The position numbers and the translations under genes are program-made. The notes below the pieces were generated by a model, which did no database searches, was not told the DNA's origin, and saw nothing but the letters and a program-made list of their open reading frames with translations. This document shows, piece by piece, positions 7,199 through 13,526 of a stretch of 39,509 nucleotides of DNA (position 1 is its first letter; each line of letters starts with the position of its first letter). This DNA comes from a virus. The stretch spans positions 1 to 39,509 of IMG/VR virus record IMGVR_UViG_3300021197_001432, one strand, 5' to 3'.

Positions 7199-7308
7199 TG
7201 CTGTATCTGCTCGCTGTAAAAAAATATTAGGTTTGGGTGTTGTAAATAAATATCAATGAAGCTAGCTTAATCCTACTGAACCGAAACTGAACTTAGATGG
7301 AGGAACTA
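7199..7308. promoter_or_regulatory. Divergent early control region with AAGCTAGCTT palindrome
   Basis: This AT-rich gap separates the leftward and rightward operons and must hold both promoters. It contains a perfect 10-bp palindrome AAGCTAGCTT (7259-7268). A leftward -10 candidate TAATAT is the complement of 7224-7229, and rightward TTGTAA (7240-7245) is a possible -35, though no good -10 sits at the right distance. A strong ribosome site GGAGGA (7299-7304) precedes the ATG at 7309. Confidence 0.5.
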
Positions 7309-7896
7309 ATGAAATTTGAGACAACACACGAAATCATCGTGACGCATATGACCAGAGGCAAAACTGCTTTTGGCGTCTGCACAACCACTGCGGAAAACGC
7401 GCATATTTCGCCCGCCATGGTGCAGAAAAATAACCTATCTGTGGGGTCTGTATGCCGGTGCATTCTGGTCAGCAATATCCACGATCCGAACGGCCGCACA
7501 CCTTGGCGCGTCGCTTGGGTTGGCGAGGTTGGGGAGGTTCAAGCCGCCCCACTTGTTGAACCTGTCCAACCTGTCCAACCTGTTGCGCCTGTCCAAGATC
7601 AAAGGCCGCAACCAAGGCCGAATAAAGACCCTTTTAACCGCCGACAAGAGAATATCACGGCGGCGCACGATGCGCTGATGTTTTTGAAGGAAAACTGCGA
7701 CTGTTACTACCGCACGGGCGAAATCAGCGAGGCTATCGGATTAGGCTCAAGGCGGATGTCCAACGTGATGGAGCAGCTCTACGCCCTTGGACAAGTCTAC
7801 AAGGCGTCAGTGACAAATTCGCCCGATCAGGCGCGCGTCAGCCTCACCTTATGGGCGGCAAACCTAGACCCATTTTTAGCCGAGGAAAGCGCATGA
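7309..7896 (+). CDS. Two-domain regulator: OB/cold-shock-like plus winged helix (195 aa)
   Basis: First gene of the rightward operon. Residues 5-65 look like a small beta-barrel (EIIVTHMTRGKTAFGV, then GSVCRCILVSNI and RTPWRVAWV) in the style of cold-shock/OB folds. A flexible linker of repeated P-V-Q follows (about 75-95). The C-terminal part (about 115-175) is a winged helix with YRTGEISEAIGLGSRRMSNV. It may bind RNA or DNA and switch genes. ATG 7309 has GGAGGA five bases upstream; the ATG at 7297 has none. I do not know a named homologue. Confidence 0.6.
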   Translation: MKFETTHEIIVTHMTRGKTAFGVCTTTAENAHISPAMVQKNNLSVGSVCRCILVSNIHDPNGRTPWRVAWVGEVGEVQAAPLVEPVQPVQPVAPVQDQRPQPRPNKDPFNRRQENITAAHDALMFLKENCDCYYRTGEISEAIGLGSRRMSNVMEQLYALGQVYKASVTNSPDQARVSLTLWAANLDPFLAEESA

Positions 7897-7945
7897 TTTG
7901 CGCTCCGCTAAAAAATCCATATTGTGCTGCGAAGGGAGAAAGCAG

Positions 7946-8647
7946 ATGAAAGTGGGAGCATTTTTGTCGGACGGTTCACGTCCCGACAAACAGGAGACAC
8001 AACGCCGTCAAATTAAGTCGCTCAAGAAGGGCGCGCCTGATTTTTCAGCCAAGTGGTTCATAGAGGCAGGGAGCGCCAAGCGCCCCTTTGACGAGCGATC
8101 CGAGCTGATGGAGTGCCTTGCGTATTGCAAAAGCACTTCCAGCGTTTTGGCCTTGGCATCGCTGAGCGGCTTCGCTGAACGCAAGTGGCAAGCTCTGAAA
8201 TTCCTAGAGCAACAAGTTGCCGAGCTTGGGGTTGACGTGATCGTGGCGGACAACCCTGTTGTCACCTCGGCGTCAGTCGCTGCACTTGCAGGGATGGCCG
8301 AACATCAGCGAAACGAGCTTGTCCAAAAGTCGGGCGAGGCGCTTCAGCGCATCCGCGAACAGATAGACAAGCACGGCGTCCACGTTACGCCGCAGGGCAA
8401 GGAAATCCATACCCTTGGCGCGCCGTCACTTGAAAAGCTTAGCGAGGCAGGCAATGCTGCGCGAGCTAAAGCGGCGGATCAACACGCAGAGGACGTTTGG
8501 CCAATGGTCAAAAGTTTTCTGGATCGTGGACTAGGGTATGCGGGAACAGCTAGGCAAATGAACCGCCTCGGCGTGGCTACGGCCAAGGGCGGCAAATGGT
8601 ATCCAAGCACAATCGTAAATATAAATAAAAGAATGGGTGGTAAGTAA
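7946..8647 (+). CDS. Diverged serine-recombinase-like protein, probably not catalytic (233 aa)
   Basis: The C-terminal two thirds match large serine resolvase-type proteins: VIVADNPVVTSASVAALAGM, AEHQRNELVQKSGEAL, a GAPS hinge, then a final helix-turn-helix with NRLGVATAKGGKW. In this family the N-terminus reads R-V-S and later D-R-L-x-R. Here the first site reads GAFLSDGS (Ser8 kept, no Arg before it) and the second reads SLSGFAER, so the conserved Asp and Arg are gone. It probably binds DNA without cutting. Start has GGGAG upstream. Confidence 0.68.
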   Translation: MKVGAFLSDGSRPDKQETQRRQIKSLKKGAPDFSAKWFIEAGSAKRPFDERSELMECLAYCKSTSSVLALASLSGFAERKWQALKFLEQQVAELGVDVIVADNPVVTSASVAALAGMAEHQRNELVQKSGEALQRIREQIDKHGVHVTPQGKEIHTLGAPSLEKLSEAGNAARAKAADQHAEDVWPMVKSFLDRGLGYAGTARQMNRLGVATAKGGKWYPSTIVNINKRMGGK

Positions 8648-9153
8648 TGTTTAAGAAATTGGATGCCGCAGCTTTAGTCGATACGGAAGAAGAGCTAAAG
8701 AAACGCTATATTGCCTCCGTGTGCGACCTGCACTTAACCTATGCTCGCCGCCGAAACACGCCAGAAAGCTCAACTAGACTACAGCAGTGGCTGCACTCAA
8801 CTTTTCAAAAAGATGCGTTTGCATGGTGTATGGTTCACGCGAAATGTGTCCGTGTGCCTGCAAGCCAAGTTGAAATCATGGCAATGACGAAAATCAGCCG
8901 CCAGAGCATCAGCGAAATGGTTAAACATTGTTTGGCCGAGGGCTGGATTGAGGTTTTTTGCGACGATACTTTTATCGACAAAAGTCAGGCAAAGCATTGT
9001 AAAGGCACGCTGAAATATTGTGCAGGCTTTGAACTTATGCAGCTTGCGTACAAATTTGTAGAGCGCCATATCAAAACCACCGAGGACACCTTTATGAATA
9101 AAAATTGGGATGACCTAATGGCTATCCGTCGGGTTAGAAGCCTTGAGCGATAG
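8647..9153 (+). CDS. HTH protein of unknown role (168 aa)
   Basis: A helix-turn-helix is seen at about 78-110 (VEIMAMTKISRQSISEMVKH), with a following wing (AEGWIEVF), as in MarR-like or replication-initiation-type winged helices. The N-terminal third is helical with a conserved-looking W-x-H-S-T-F pattern. The start overlaps the end of the recombinase-like gene as TAATG, so they are translated together. It might be a partner of that protein or an excision/replication regulator; no family is certain. Confidence 0.55.
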   Translation: MFKKLDAAALVDTEEELKKRYIASVCDLHLTYARRRNTPESSTRLQQWLHSTFQKDAFAWCMVHAKCVRVPASQVEIMAMTKISRQSISEMVKHCLAEGWIEVFCDDTFIDKSQAKHCKGTLKYCAGFELMQLAYKFVERHIKTTEDTFMNKNWDDLMAIRRVRSLER

Positions 9154-9191
9154 TATAGCTTTCTACGCTGAAGGATGCCTAGCAGGCGGCG

Positions 9192-9221
9192 TTGACGCGA
9201 TGCTTTTTGGCAAGCTATCAC
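9192..9221 (+). promoter_or_regulatory. Weak promoter candidate ahead of the AlpA/integrase genes
   Basis: TTGACG (9192-9197) is followed after 18 bp by TATCAC (9216-9221), then by a GGTGGGGG ribosome site and the ATG at 9240. The 86-bp gap 9154-9239 is otherwise empty. The -10 is poor, so this is only a suggestion that the excision and integration genes can be expressed apart from the first genes of the operon. Confidence 0.25.
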
Positions 9222-9239
9222 TTTGGTGGGGGTTACAAG

Positions 9240-9482
9240 ATGAATATGAATAAAGGAAAATTAAACGGCAGTGCGGCTATGAAAAGAGGAATGGCCGCAT
9301 CGCACTTGGGCATCAGCCCTGCACATTTCGACAAGCTCGTCCGTCAGGGGCTTATGCCGTCACCGCGCTCAGCGGCAGGCGTAAAGCTCTGGATCACAGA
9401 AGAGCTAGAAGAGGCTCTGCTAGAGCTTCAGCCAGAGGAGGAAGCCGCGCCATGCGTCGGGGAATACGCCTTAAACATTTAA
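9240..9482 (+). CDS. AlpA/excisionase-like HTH protein (80 aa)
   Basis: MKRGMAASHLGISPAHFDKL followed by RQGLMPSPR is the short MerR-type winged helix found in AlpA and excisionase-like proteins. The acidic second half (EELEEALLELQPEEE) is helical. It sits directly before the integrase gene and overlaps it by 31 bp, the usual place for a recombination directionality factor or a regulator of the integrase. ATG 9240 has a strong GGTGGGGG upstream, so the longer frame from 9192 is rejected. Confidence 0.72.
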   Translation: MNMNKGKLNGSAAMKRGMAASHLGISPAHFDKLVRQGLMPSPRSAAGVKLWITEELEEALLELQPEEEAAPCVGEYALNI

Positions 9483-10510
9483 ATCGCGTTGGCGAATATC
9501 CGTCGGGCAACGCGCGGTTTTACTTTCGGCCGAAAGGTCAGAAGGGCAAACCGTTGCCTGACCTCCCGATGGGTCATCCCCAATGGCTTGCCAAATATGT
9601 TGAGCTGTCAGGCATAAATTTTGCGCCCGACGCAATGCCGAGCGGCGCGCTTGGCAAGGCCATTGTAAAGTATAAAGACAGCGATCATTTTACGTTGCTT
9701 GCGGCTAACACAAAGTCCGTGCGCCGCCGTTGCCTTGACCGAATTGCCAAAGCTTACGGCAACACACGCGAATTGACGCCAGAGGTCATCGCGCGCGATC
9801 TGAAAGGCTTTACGCGCCACGCTCAGCATACGCAGTTAAAGGCGTGGCGTGGGCTGTGCAAATTTTTAAAAACGGAGGGCTTATTGAAAACTGACCCAAG
9901 CCGCTCCGACCAGATAGAGCGCGCACCTGTGCCGCAGAGCGATGGGCATGAGCCGTGGACGCGTGATGAGATTGAGCTGTTCCGAAAGTTCTATCCGTCG
10001 AATTCGCCAGAGCGTTTAGCGTTTGAGCTTTTGTATTTCACAGGGGCGTCCATGGTTGACGCCACGAAGCTAGGGCGCGGCTGCGTTGGCCGTGATGGTT
10101 GGCTGAGCTACAAGCGCCAGAAAACCAACTCCACGGTGGAGATACCATTTGCGCGATCCCTGCCAGAATTCGCCAAGCCGCTAGAGGTTGATTTGCAAAG
10201 CCTTAAGCGCAGCATCGAAGGGCAGGGCGAGCGCCACATGACGTTTATGGTGACAAGGCAAGGGCACAGCAGATCGCCGAAAGCGGCATCGCAGTGGTTT
10301 AGCAAAAAAGCACAGCGCGCAGGCGTCAAGAAGACAGCGCACGGCCTCCGTAAAAGTCGTGACATGGAATTAGCAGAATTGGGCGGCAGTGCCGCGCAGT
10401 TGATGGGGTGGCTTGGTCACGAAACGCTTGAACAGGCGACTCACTACATCAAAAAATTTGATCAGAGGAGGGCATTATCTGATAGTAGATCGGGTAGTAG
10501 GGCAGGATAG
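9452..10510 (+). CDS. int: Tyrosine recombinase (integrase), first catalytic Arg replaced by Ser (352 aa)
   Basis: Expected to integrate phage DNA into the host chromosome. The catalytic domain shows Lys224 (RQKTNS), HGLRKS with His297 and Arg300, LGHETL with His323 and nucleophile Tyr332 (HYIKKF). Box I normally reads TGxR; here it is TGASMVDATKLG, with Ser200 where the first catalytic Arg is expected, judging by related phage integrases that read TGQRRSDVVRMG. The N-terminal 140 residues form the arm- and core-binding region. Full length for the family, no frameshift. Confidence 0.85.
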   Translation: MRRGIRLKHLNRVGEYPSGNARFYFRPKGQKGKPLPDLPMGHPQWLAKYVELSGINFAPDAMPSGALGKAIVKYKDSDHFTLLAANTKSVRRRCLDRIAKAYGNTRELTPEVIARDLKGFTRHAQHTQLKAWRGLCKFLKTEGLLKTDPSRSDQIERAPVPQSDGHEPWTRDEIELFRKFYPSNSPERLAFELLYFTGASMVDATKLGRGCVGRDGWLSYKRQKTNSTVEIPFARSLPEFAKPLEVDLQSLKRSIEGQGERHMTFMVTRQGHSRSPKAASQWFSKKAQRAGVKKTAHGLRKSRDMELAELGGSAAQLMGWLGHETLEQATHYIKKFDQRRALSDSRSGSRAG

Positions 10511-10521
10511 TTGGGGCAAAA

Positions 10522-10703
10522 AGTTCCAACTCGTTGAAAAAAAGTTCCAAATTTTGGAAAAATATAAAGGAAAAACAGATGTTTAAAGAGGTAGTGGCAG
10601 CCCGTAGGGAGGCGCGTCTTTTTGTTAAAAACAAAGGCTTATCGTTAAAAGTTCCAAATTCTCCCGTCGTGGGAGATCATAGGCTTAGCTGGCGCAGTTC
10701 CAA
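10522..10703 (+). repeat. Four AGTTCCAA repeats after the integrase gene, possible arm-type sites
   Basis: AGTTCCAA occurs at 10522-10529, 10543-10550, 10650-10657 and 10696-10703. The first two, each inside AAAAAGTTCCAA and 21 bp apart, are in the 68-bp gap after the integrase. The second copy is part of an inverted repeat TTCCAAA-T-TTTGGAA (10545-10559). Such short direct repeats beside an integrase gene resemble arm-binding sites of an attP region. The last two copies lie inside the next gene. No tRNA-like core is seen. Confidence 0.4.
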
Positions 10704-10806
10704 CTTTATGCACGTTCTCGGCGATTTTGTGGGGGCATTTTGCCTTTTCGCCGCGCTCTACGCTTTGTTGCAGTTTTTACCGCTGATTGCGGAGGTGCTG
10801 AAATGA
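10579..10806 (+). CDS. Small membrane protein (75 aa)
   Basis: The N-terminal half is basic (VVAARREARLFVKNKG) and the C-terminal half is one membrane segment (FVGAFCLFAALYALLQFLPL), so the protein should have its N-terminus in the cytoplasm by the positive-inside rule. ATG 10579 has AAGGA upstream; an earlier ATG at 10534 would lie within the repeat region. Function unknown; small membrane proteins in lysogeny regions can be superinfection-exclusion factors, but nothing here proves it. Confidence 0.6.
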   Translation: MFKEVVAARREARLFVKNKGLSLKVPNSPVVGDHRLSWRSSNFMHVLGDFVGAFCLFAALYALLQFLPLIAEVLK

Positions 10807-11066
10807 GCAAGAAGAAAAAAACTGACAACGTGATCAAAGTGGATTTTGAGGTGCTGAGCAGCGACCTTGACCGTGACATGAACGTCCTCTGCGCGCACAT
10901 CGCCATCGCCATGCTCCAAGTTGATAAGTGGCAACTGGTCAGGGATGAGCTAATGGAAAGCCTCTACGATGCGCTGACCTTGATGGAAAGAGATGAGTTT
11001 GAAATTGAGGGCTACGTTTTTAAGATGATTGACGGCGGTCTGGAAATCGAAAGGAAATTTCATTGA
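10803..11066 (+). CDS. Hypothetical protein (87 aa)
   Basis: Begins with a run of lysines (MSKKKKTDNVIKVDFEVL), then a long helix (AHIAIAMLQVDKWQLVRDEL) and a short sheet at the end (GYVFKMIDGGLEIERKF). No cysteines or membrane segments; no family recognised. The start overlaps the stop of the membrane-protein gene as ATGA and the stop overlaps a TTG of the next gene, so it belongs to the same coupled operon. Confidence 0.6.
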   Translation: MSKKKKTDNVIKVDFEVLSSDLDRDMNVLCAHIAIAMLQVDKWQLVRDELMESLYDALTLMERDEFEIEGYVFKMIDGGLEIERKFH

Positions 11067-11074
11067 AGCCACCG

Positions 11075-11308
11075 ATGACAGACGCACAAAAAGAGGTGCG
11101 CGACTTCATTGCATTGTATTGGGAGGTCAAAGGCCGCAACCCGTACATCCGCGAAATGTGTAAGGGCGAGCTGGACGGCAAGCAGATCATAGCTCGCCGT
11201 GCCTCAAAAAATGCAGTGCATGAGATTGTCTTGCGGTTGGTGGAGAAAGGCCACCTTGTCCAAGATTGGCACAAAAACGTTACGTTTTGGCGAGTGGCAG
11301 AGCCTTAA
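11075..11308 (+). CDS. LexA-type winged-helix protein (77 aa)
   Basis: TDAQKEVRDFIALYWEVKGR, NPYIREMCKG, and a final LVEKGHLVQDW match the N-terminal DNA-binding domain of LexA (T-x-x-Q-x-x-V-x-x-F-I, then the sPTxREI region, then LExKGxI), but there is no protease domain. It ends the rightward operon and could be a repressor. A TTG at 11063 overlapping the upstream stop would add four residues. It ends inside a palindrome and converges with the gene on the other strand. Confidence 0.62.
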   Translation: MTDAQKEVRDFIALYWEVKGRNPYIREMCKGELDGKQIIARRASKNAVHEIVLRLVEKGHLVQDWHKNVTFWRVAEP

Positions 11309-11663
11309 CGTTAAGGCACTCCTCAACTGAAGTGATCATGCCCGCGTGCGTAAAAACTCGCGGGCGTATTCTTTTTTTAACGGCAGATTTTTTTGGTGGC
11401 AGGCTGAACAGCGCGAGCTGACGATCAACCGCGACAAAGCAGTAGAAATCCGCGCCACTTGTGCCGAGGCTAAACGCATAGCTCCTGTCGTTTTTGTTGT
11501 GCTTCGTTTCGGTGGCAGTTTTGACTTGAACCGTGCAGATGCGGTTGTCGGGTAGCCTGCACCATAGATCATCCTGCTGAACATCAACGTGATGCACGGT
11601 GATCCCAAAATAATACTCTAAGACATACGCAACAAAAAATTCACCGGCGCGCCCAACCCGCAT
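11280..11663 (-). CDS. PD-(D/E)XK nuclease-like protein (127 aa)
   Basis: RAGEFFVAYVLEYYFGITVH with Glu8, then DDLW (31-34) and TVQVKTATET with Gln46-Val-Lys48, is the D-x(n)-(E/Q)-x-K arrangement of the very short PD-(D/E)XK fold seen in group I intron endonuclease-like and other small nucleases. The rest carries a basic tail. It is the last gene of the late operon, after the endolysin, where it may trim or degrade DNA or belong to a moron. ATG 11663 is chosen because earlier starts run into the endolysin gene. Confidence 0.6.
   Translation of the reverse strand: MRVGRAGEFFVAYVLEYYFGITVHHVDVQQDDLWCRLPDNRICTVQVKTATETKHNKNDRSYAFSLGTSGADFYCFVAVDRQLALFSLPPKKSAVKKRIRPRVFTHAGMITSVEECLNVKALPLAKT
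11302..11317. repeat. Perfect 16-bp palindrome at a convergent gene junction
   Basis: GCCTTAACGTTAAGGC is a perfect palindrome that contains the TAA stop of the LexA-like gene. It has no T-tract, so by itself it is not a classic terminator, but it lies just before one. A 16-bp perfect palindrome is expected less than once by chance in this window, so its place at the only left-side convergent junction is of interest. Confidence 0.5.
11340..11378 (+). terminator. Rho-independent terminator of the rightward operon
   Basis: GCCCGCG (11340-11346) pairs perfectly with CGCGGGC (11359-11365) across a 12-nt loop, followed six bases later by seven T (11372-11378). It lies 31 bp after the last rightward gene and inside the end of the opposing nuclease-like gene, so it would stop rightward transcription from entering the late region. 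Confidence 0.65.
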
Positions 11664-11676
11664 TCTGTTGTCGTGC

Positions 11677-12189
11677 CTAGTCAAGCATCTTGAGGGACTG
11701 CTCAAGCGTTTCTTTGTTGCGCCGTGTCCAGCCGCGCCCAAATGTTTTGAACGTGCTGAGCCGCTCGTAAAACGCCTGACGCGCCTGGTGCATGTCCTCA
11801 ATGATTTTTCTTGGCTCAACATTGCCCACGGCGCGCAGCGTCATTGGCCCTACTGCGCCATCGGCTGTAACCCCGGCGATGCGTTGCAGAACCTTGGCGC
11901 TGCGCGATACGCCAGAATTTACCGCCCAATCAAAGCAGCTCCAGTCCACCCCGCCGGGCAAGTCGTCAAAGCGCACTCGATCAGCGTAATTCTTGCGGTA
12001 GATCGGCGCAACGTCGGCGTGGGTCAGGGCTTTCATTTCGCCGTCCATGACCTGACGGCCGAGCCATTGCTCATACACGGCGCGCGTCACGCCGTGATTT
12101 GTCTCCCCTCCAGGATCCTCCGGGTGATCGACGTATCCACCTTCGTGGTGCAGCAACATGGCCAAGCACTTGTCAAAGTTCTGTTTCAT
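11677..12189 (-). CDS. Endolysin, GH108 lysozyme with peptidoglycan-binding domain (170 aa)
   Basis: Cleaves peptidoglycan at the end of infection. The N-terminal EGGYVDHPEDPGGETNHGVT is the GH108 signature with catalytic Glu in E-G-G-Y; the C-terminal part (from about 100) with VTADGAVGPMTLRAV is the associated PG_binding_3 domain. No signal peptide, so it depends on the holin. The ATG overlaps the stop of the 29-aa membrane peptide gene as ATGA. Length is normal for the family. Confidence 0.92.
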   Translation of the reverse strand: MKQNFDKCLAMLLHHEGGYVDHPEDPGGETNHGVTRAVYEQWLGRQVMDGEMKALTHADVAPIYRKNYADRVRFDDLPGGVDWSCFDWAVNSGVSRSAKVLQRIAGVTADGAVGPMTLRAVGNVEPRKIIEDMHQARQAFYERLSTFKTFGRGWTRRNKETLEQSLKMLD

Positions 12190-12275
12190 CTGTCTAGCTC
12201 CAAAAGTAGACGATAGCAGTTCGCGGCCGTGTTAATCGCAACAAGCGCAAGCAGAAGCATTTGCCAAACTTCCAT
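12186..12275 (-). CDS. 29-aa membrane peptide between holin and endolysin
   Basis: A frame of 30 codons preceded by GGGAGGCG and starting EVWQMLLLALVAINTAAN: one membrane segment followed by a short charged tail ending LLLELDR. It is linked to both neighbours by overlaps (TGATG before, ATGA after). Position suggests an antiholin, pinholin or spanin-like part of the lysis cassette. Too small for usual gene finders. Confidence 0.55.
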   Translation of the reverse strand: MEVWQMLLLALVAINTAANCYRLLLELDR

Positions 12276-12337
12276 CACCGCCTCCCGTTCCAAACGGATG
12301 TAAATTCATCGTCATCAGAGGTGTCGTAGTTTGTCAT
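12275..12337 (-). CDS. 20-aa acidic micro-ORF in the lysis cassette
   Basis: A 20-codon frame (TNYDTSDDDEFTSVWNGRR after Met) that starts inside the holin stop (ATGA) and ends overlapping the 29-aa peptide start (TGATG). The two exact overlaps suggest it is translated, perhaps only to carry ribosomes to the next start. A functional peptide is not shown. Confidence 0.35.
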   Translation of the reverse strand: MTNYDTSDDDEFTSVWNGRR

Positions 12338-12735
12338 TTGCTGACCTTCTGCACTTTTTCAAAAGTTCTAAGGCCACCAAGGCCGAGCATGCCAAGCAGC
12401 ACTGTCAGCAGCGTGTCCATGTCAAATTCTGGCAGGGGCGGATGCTCTAGGCCAAGCCAACCAGTGACGAACAGCGTGAGGGGCAACCCCAGAAAATGCC
12501 AGAACATTGCAAGGCCGCATGACCACCCTACAAAAGGCCGCCAGCCCGCCACAAATATGTTTCGTGACTTTGCCTCTTCAGCGTTTATTGCGAGCTGACC
12601 TTTGGCAAGCTCTTGAGCGTGACGCTCGGACATTGTGGCAATCTCATGCGCCAGAGCTGCTCTTTGATCTTTGTCCTCAACAAATTTGTCGAGCAATCCG
12701 CTGACTGGGCCGATTAAAGCGCTGACAATACTCAT
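12334..12735 (-). CDS. Three-TM holin, GTA-type (133 aa)
   Basis: Forms the inner-membrane lesion that releases the endolysin. The N-terminal part is helical and charged (EIATMSERHAQELAKGQLAI), then SRNIFVAGWRPFVGW is the signature of the Holin_3TMs family, followed by hydrophobic segments LAMFWHFLGLPLTLFV and LLTVLLGMLGLGGLRT. The family is common in alphaproteobacterial phages and gene transfer agents. It lies in the lysis cassette, just upstream of two micro-ORFs and the endolysin. Confidence 0.88.
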   Translation of the reverse strand: MSIVSALIGPVSGLLDKFVEDKDQRAALAHEIATMSERHAQELAKGQLAINAEEAKSRNIFVAGWRPFVGWSCGLAMFWHFLGLPLTLFVTGWLGLEHPPLPEFDMDTLLTVLLGMLGLGGLRTFEKVQKVSK

Positions 12736-12736
12736 A

Positions 12737-12955
12737 CTAAACCTCCTTGTGACCCACGGCGAAATAAGCTCCCACCAGAGCGCTTAACGCCAGATATTGA
12801 GCCATGAGGATGCTTTCGGCCGCAGCCATCCGGGTGGGATCGTATATCGTCGCTGCGGTACAAAAGAGCATCATGCCCATAGCGCCCCAACACATATGGC
12901 GGCGGTTGCGCTGGTAGACTTGCATATCGAGGTGCTGCTTTTCTTCAATGGTCAT
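12737..12955 (-). CDS. Two-TM small membrane protein (72 aa)
   Basis: After a charged start (TIEEKQHLDMQVYQRNRR) come two hydrophobic segments, MCWGAMGMMLFCTAATI and LMAQYLALSALVGAYFAV, with a short loop and a basic tail. This is the shape of a second holin or antiholin, and the gene is directly before the three-TM holin. ATG 12955 is supported by AAGGTAG; the longer frame upstream is mostly the translation of the preceding mini gene in another frame. Confidence 0.6.
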   Translation of the reverse strand: MTIEEKQHLDMQVYQRNRRHMCWGAMGMMLFCTAATIYDPTRMAAAESILMAQYLALSALVGAYFAVGHKEV

Positions 12956-12959
12956 GCTG

Positions 12960-13040
12960 CTACCTTTTCTTGCCTGACTTTTTGCCTTTTTTCGGTGGTC
13001 GCCCAACTTTTGACCCGTATGTTCCCATTCCTCGCGGCAT
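12960..13040 (-). CDS. 26-aa basic mini protein (GTYG...GRPPKK type)
   Basis: A 26-codon frame with a good ribosome site (GAGGTGA) encoding GTYGSKVGRPPKKGKKSGKK, highly basic with Gly and Pro. Short peptides of this type, with GTYG followed by GRP and a lysine tail, recur in marine phages next to structural or lysis genes, so I think it is real. It might bind nucleic acid. Its stop codon lies within the ribosome site of the next gene. Confidence 0.55.
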   Translation of the reverse strand: MPRGMGTYGSKVGRPPKKGKKSGKKR

Positions 13041-13066
13041 TGCTTCACCTCATGTTTTTGTTGCGG

Positions 13067-13525
13067 TTATAAACTTCGTAGATACAGCGCCATCCAGAGC
13101 AGGCCGCCCATACCGCCAAGCGCGGCGATAGCGACTGCCCCAAGAAGCACCCAAGTTAAAATGTTTTCTTTCTGATCCGCTGCCTCTTGTGCGGCTTGGC
13201 GGCGCTTTTTGCGCGCATCTGCCTCAAACTTTAGAAAATCATCCTTGAGACCAGGACGGCCGTATAGTTGTAGCGTCTGGATCAGCTCGGCGCGCTGCGT
13301 TTTGATTTTCTCCAGCGCCATGAATTCTTCAAAATCGTTGGTGTCCTTGCCCGCCAAGGCCGACCAAATGCTGTTCTGCTTTTTTTCGCCGCGCGCCCGG
13401 AGAGTTTCTTGCGCGCCGATCATATCGCCAATTCCCTTGGCGCAATCCGTAATGTCGCGCCCCGCTGACAGGGCGGCTTTTACAGTGGCAAAAGCGGCGT
13501 TAAAGGCGGCAAGCTCGGCGAGCAT
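13067..13525 (-). CDS. Coiled-coil protein with a C-terminal membrane segment (152 aa)
   Basis: An N-terminal Ala-rich helical part (ELAAFNAAFATVKAALSAGR), a central charged helix (FEEFMALEKIKTQRAELIQT), a basic stretch ADARKKRRQAAQEA and a membrane segment near the C-terminus (ILTWVLLGAVAIAALGGMGG, continuing hydrophobic). Proteins of this build occur in the late region of marine podoviruses. It could be a spanin-like or virion membrane-contact protein. No enzyme motif. Confidence 0.6.
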   Translation of the reverse strand: MLAELAAFNAAFATVKAALSAGRDITDCAKGIGDMIGAQETLRARGEKKQNSIWSALAGKDTNDFEEFMALEKIKTQRAELIQTLQLYGRPGLKDDFLKFEADARKKRRQAAQEAADQKENILTWVLLGAVAIAALGGMGGLLWMALYLRSL

Positions 13526-13526
13526 T

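Noticed and set aside
7561-7599. CCTGTCCAA repeats, similar to the iterons at 1240-1445
   Set aside because: They have TGTCCA, not TGTCCT, and simply encode the P-V-Q linker of the two-domain regulator.
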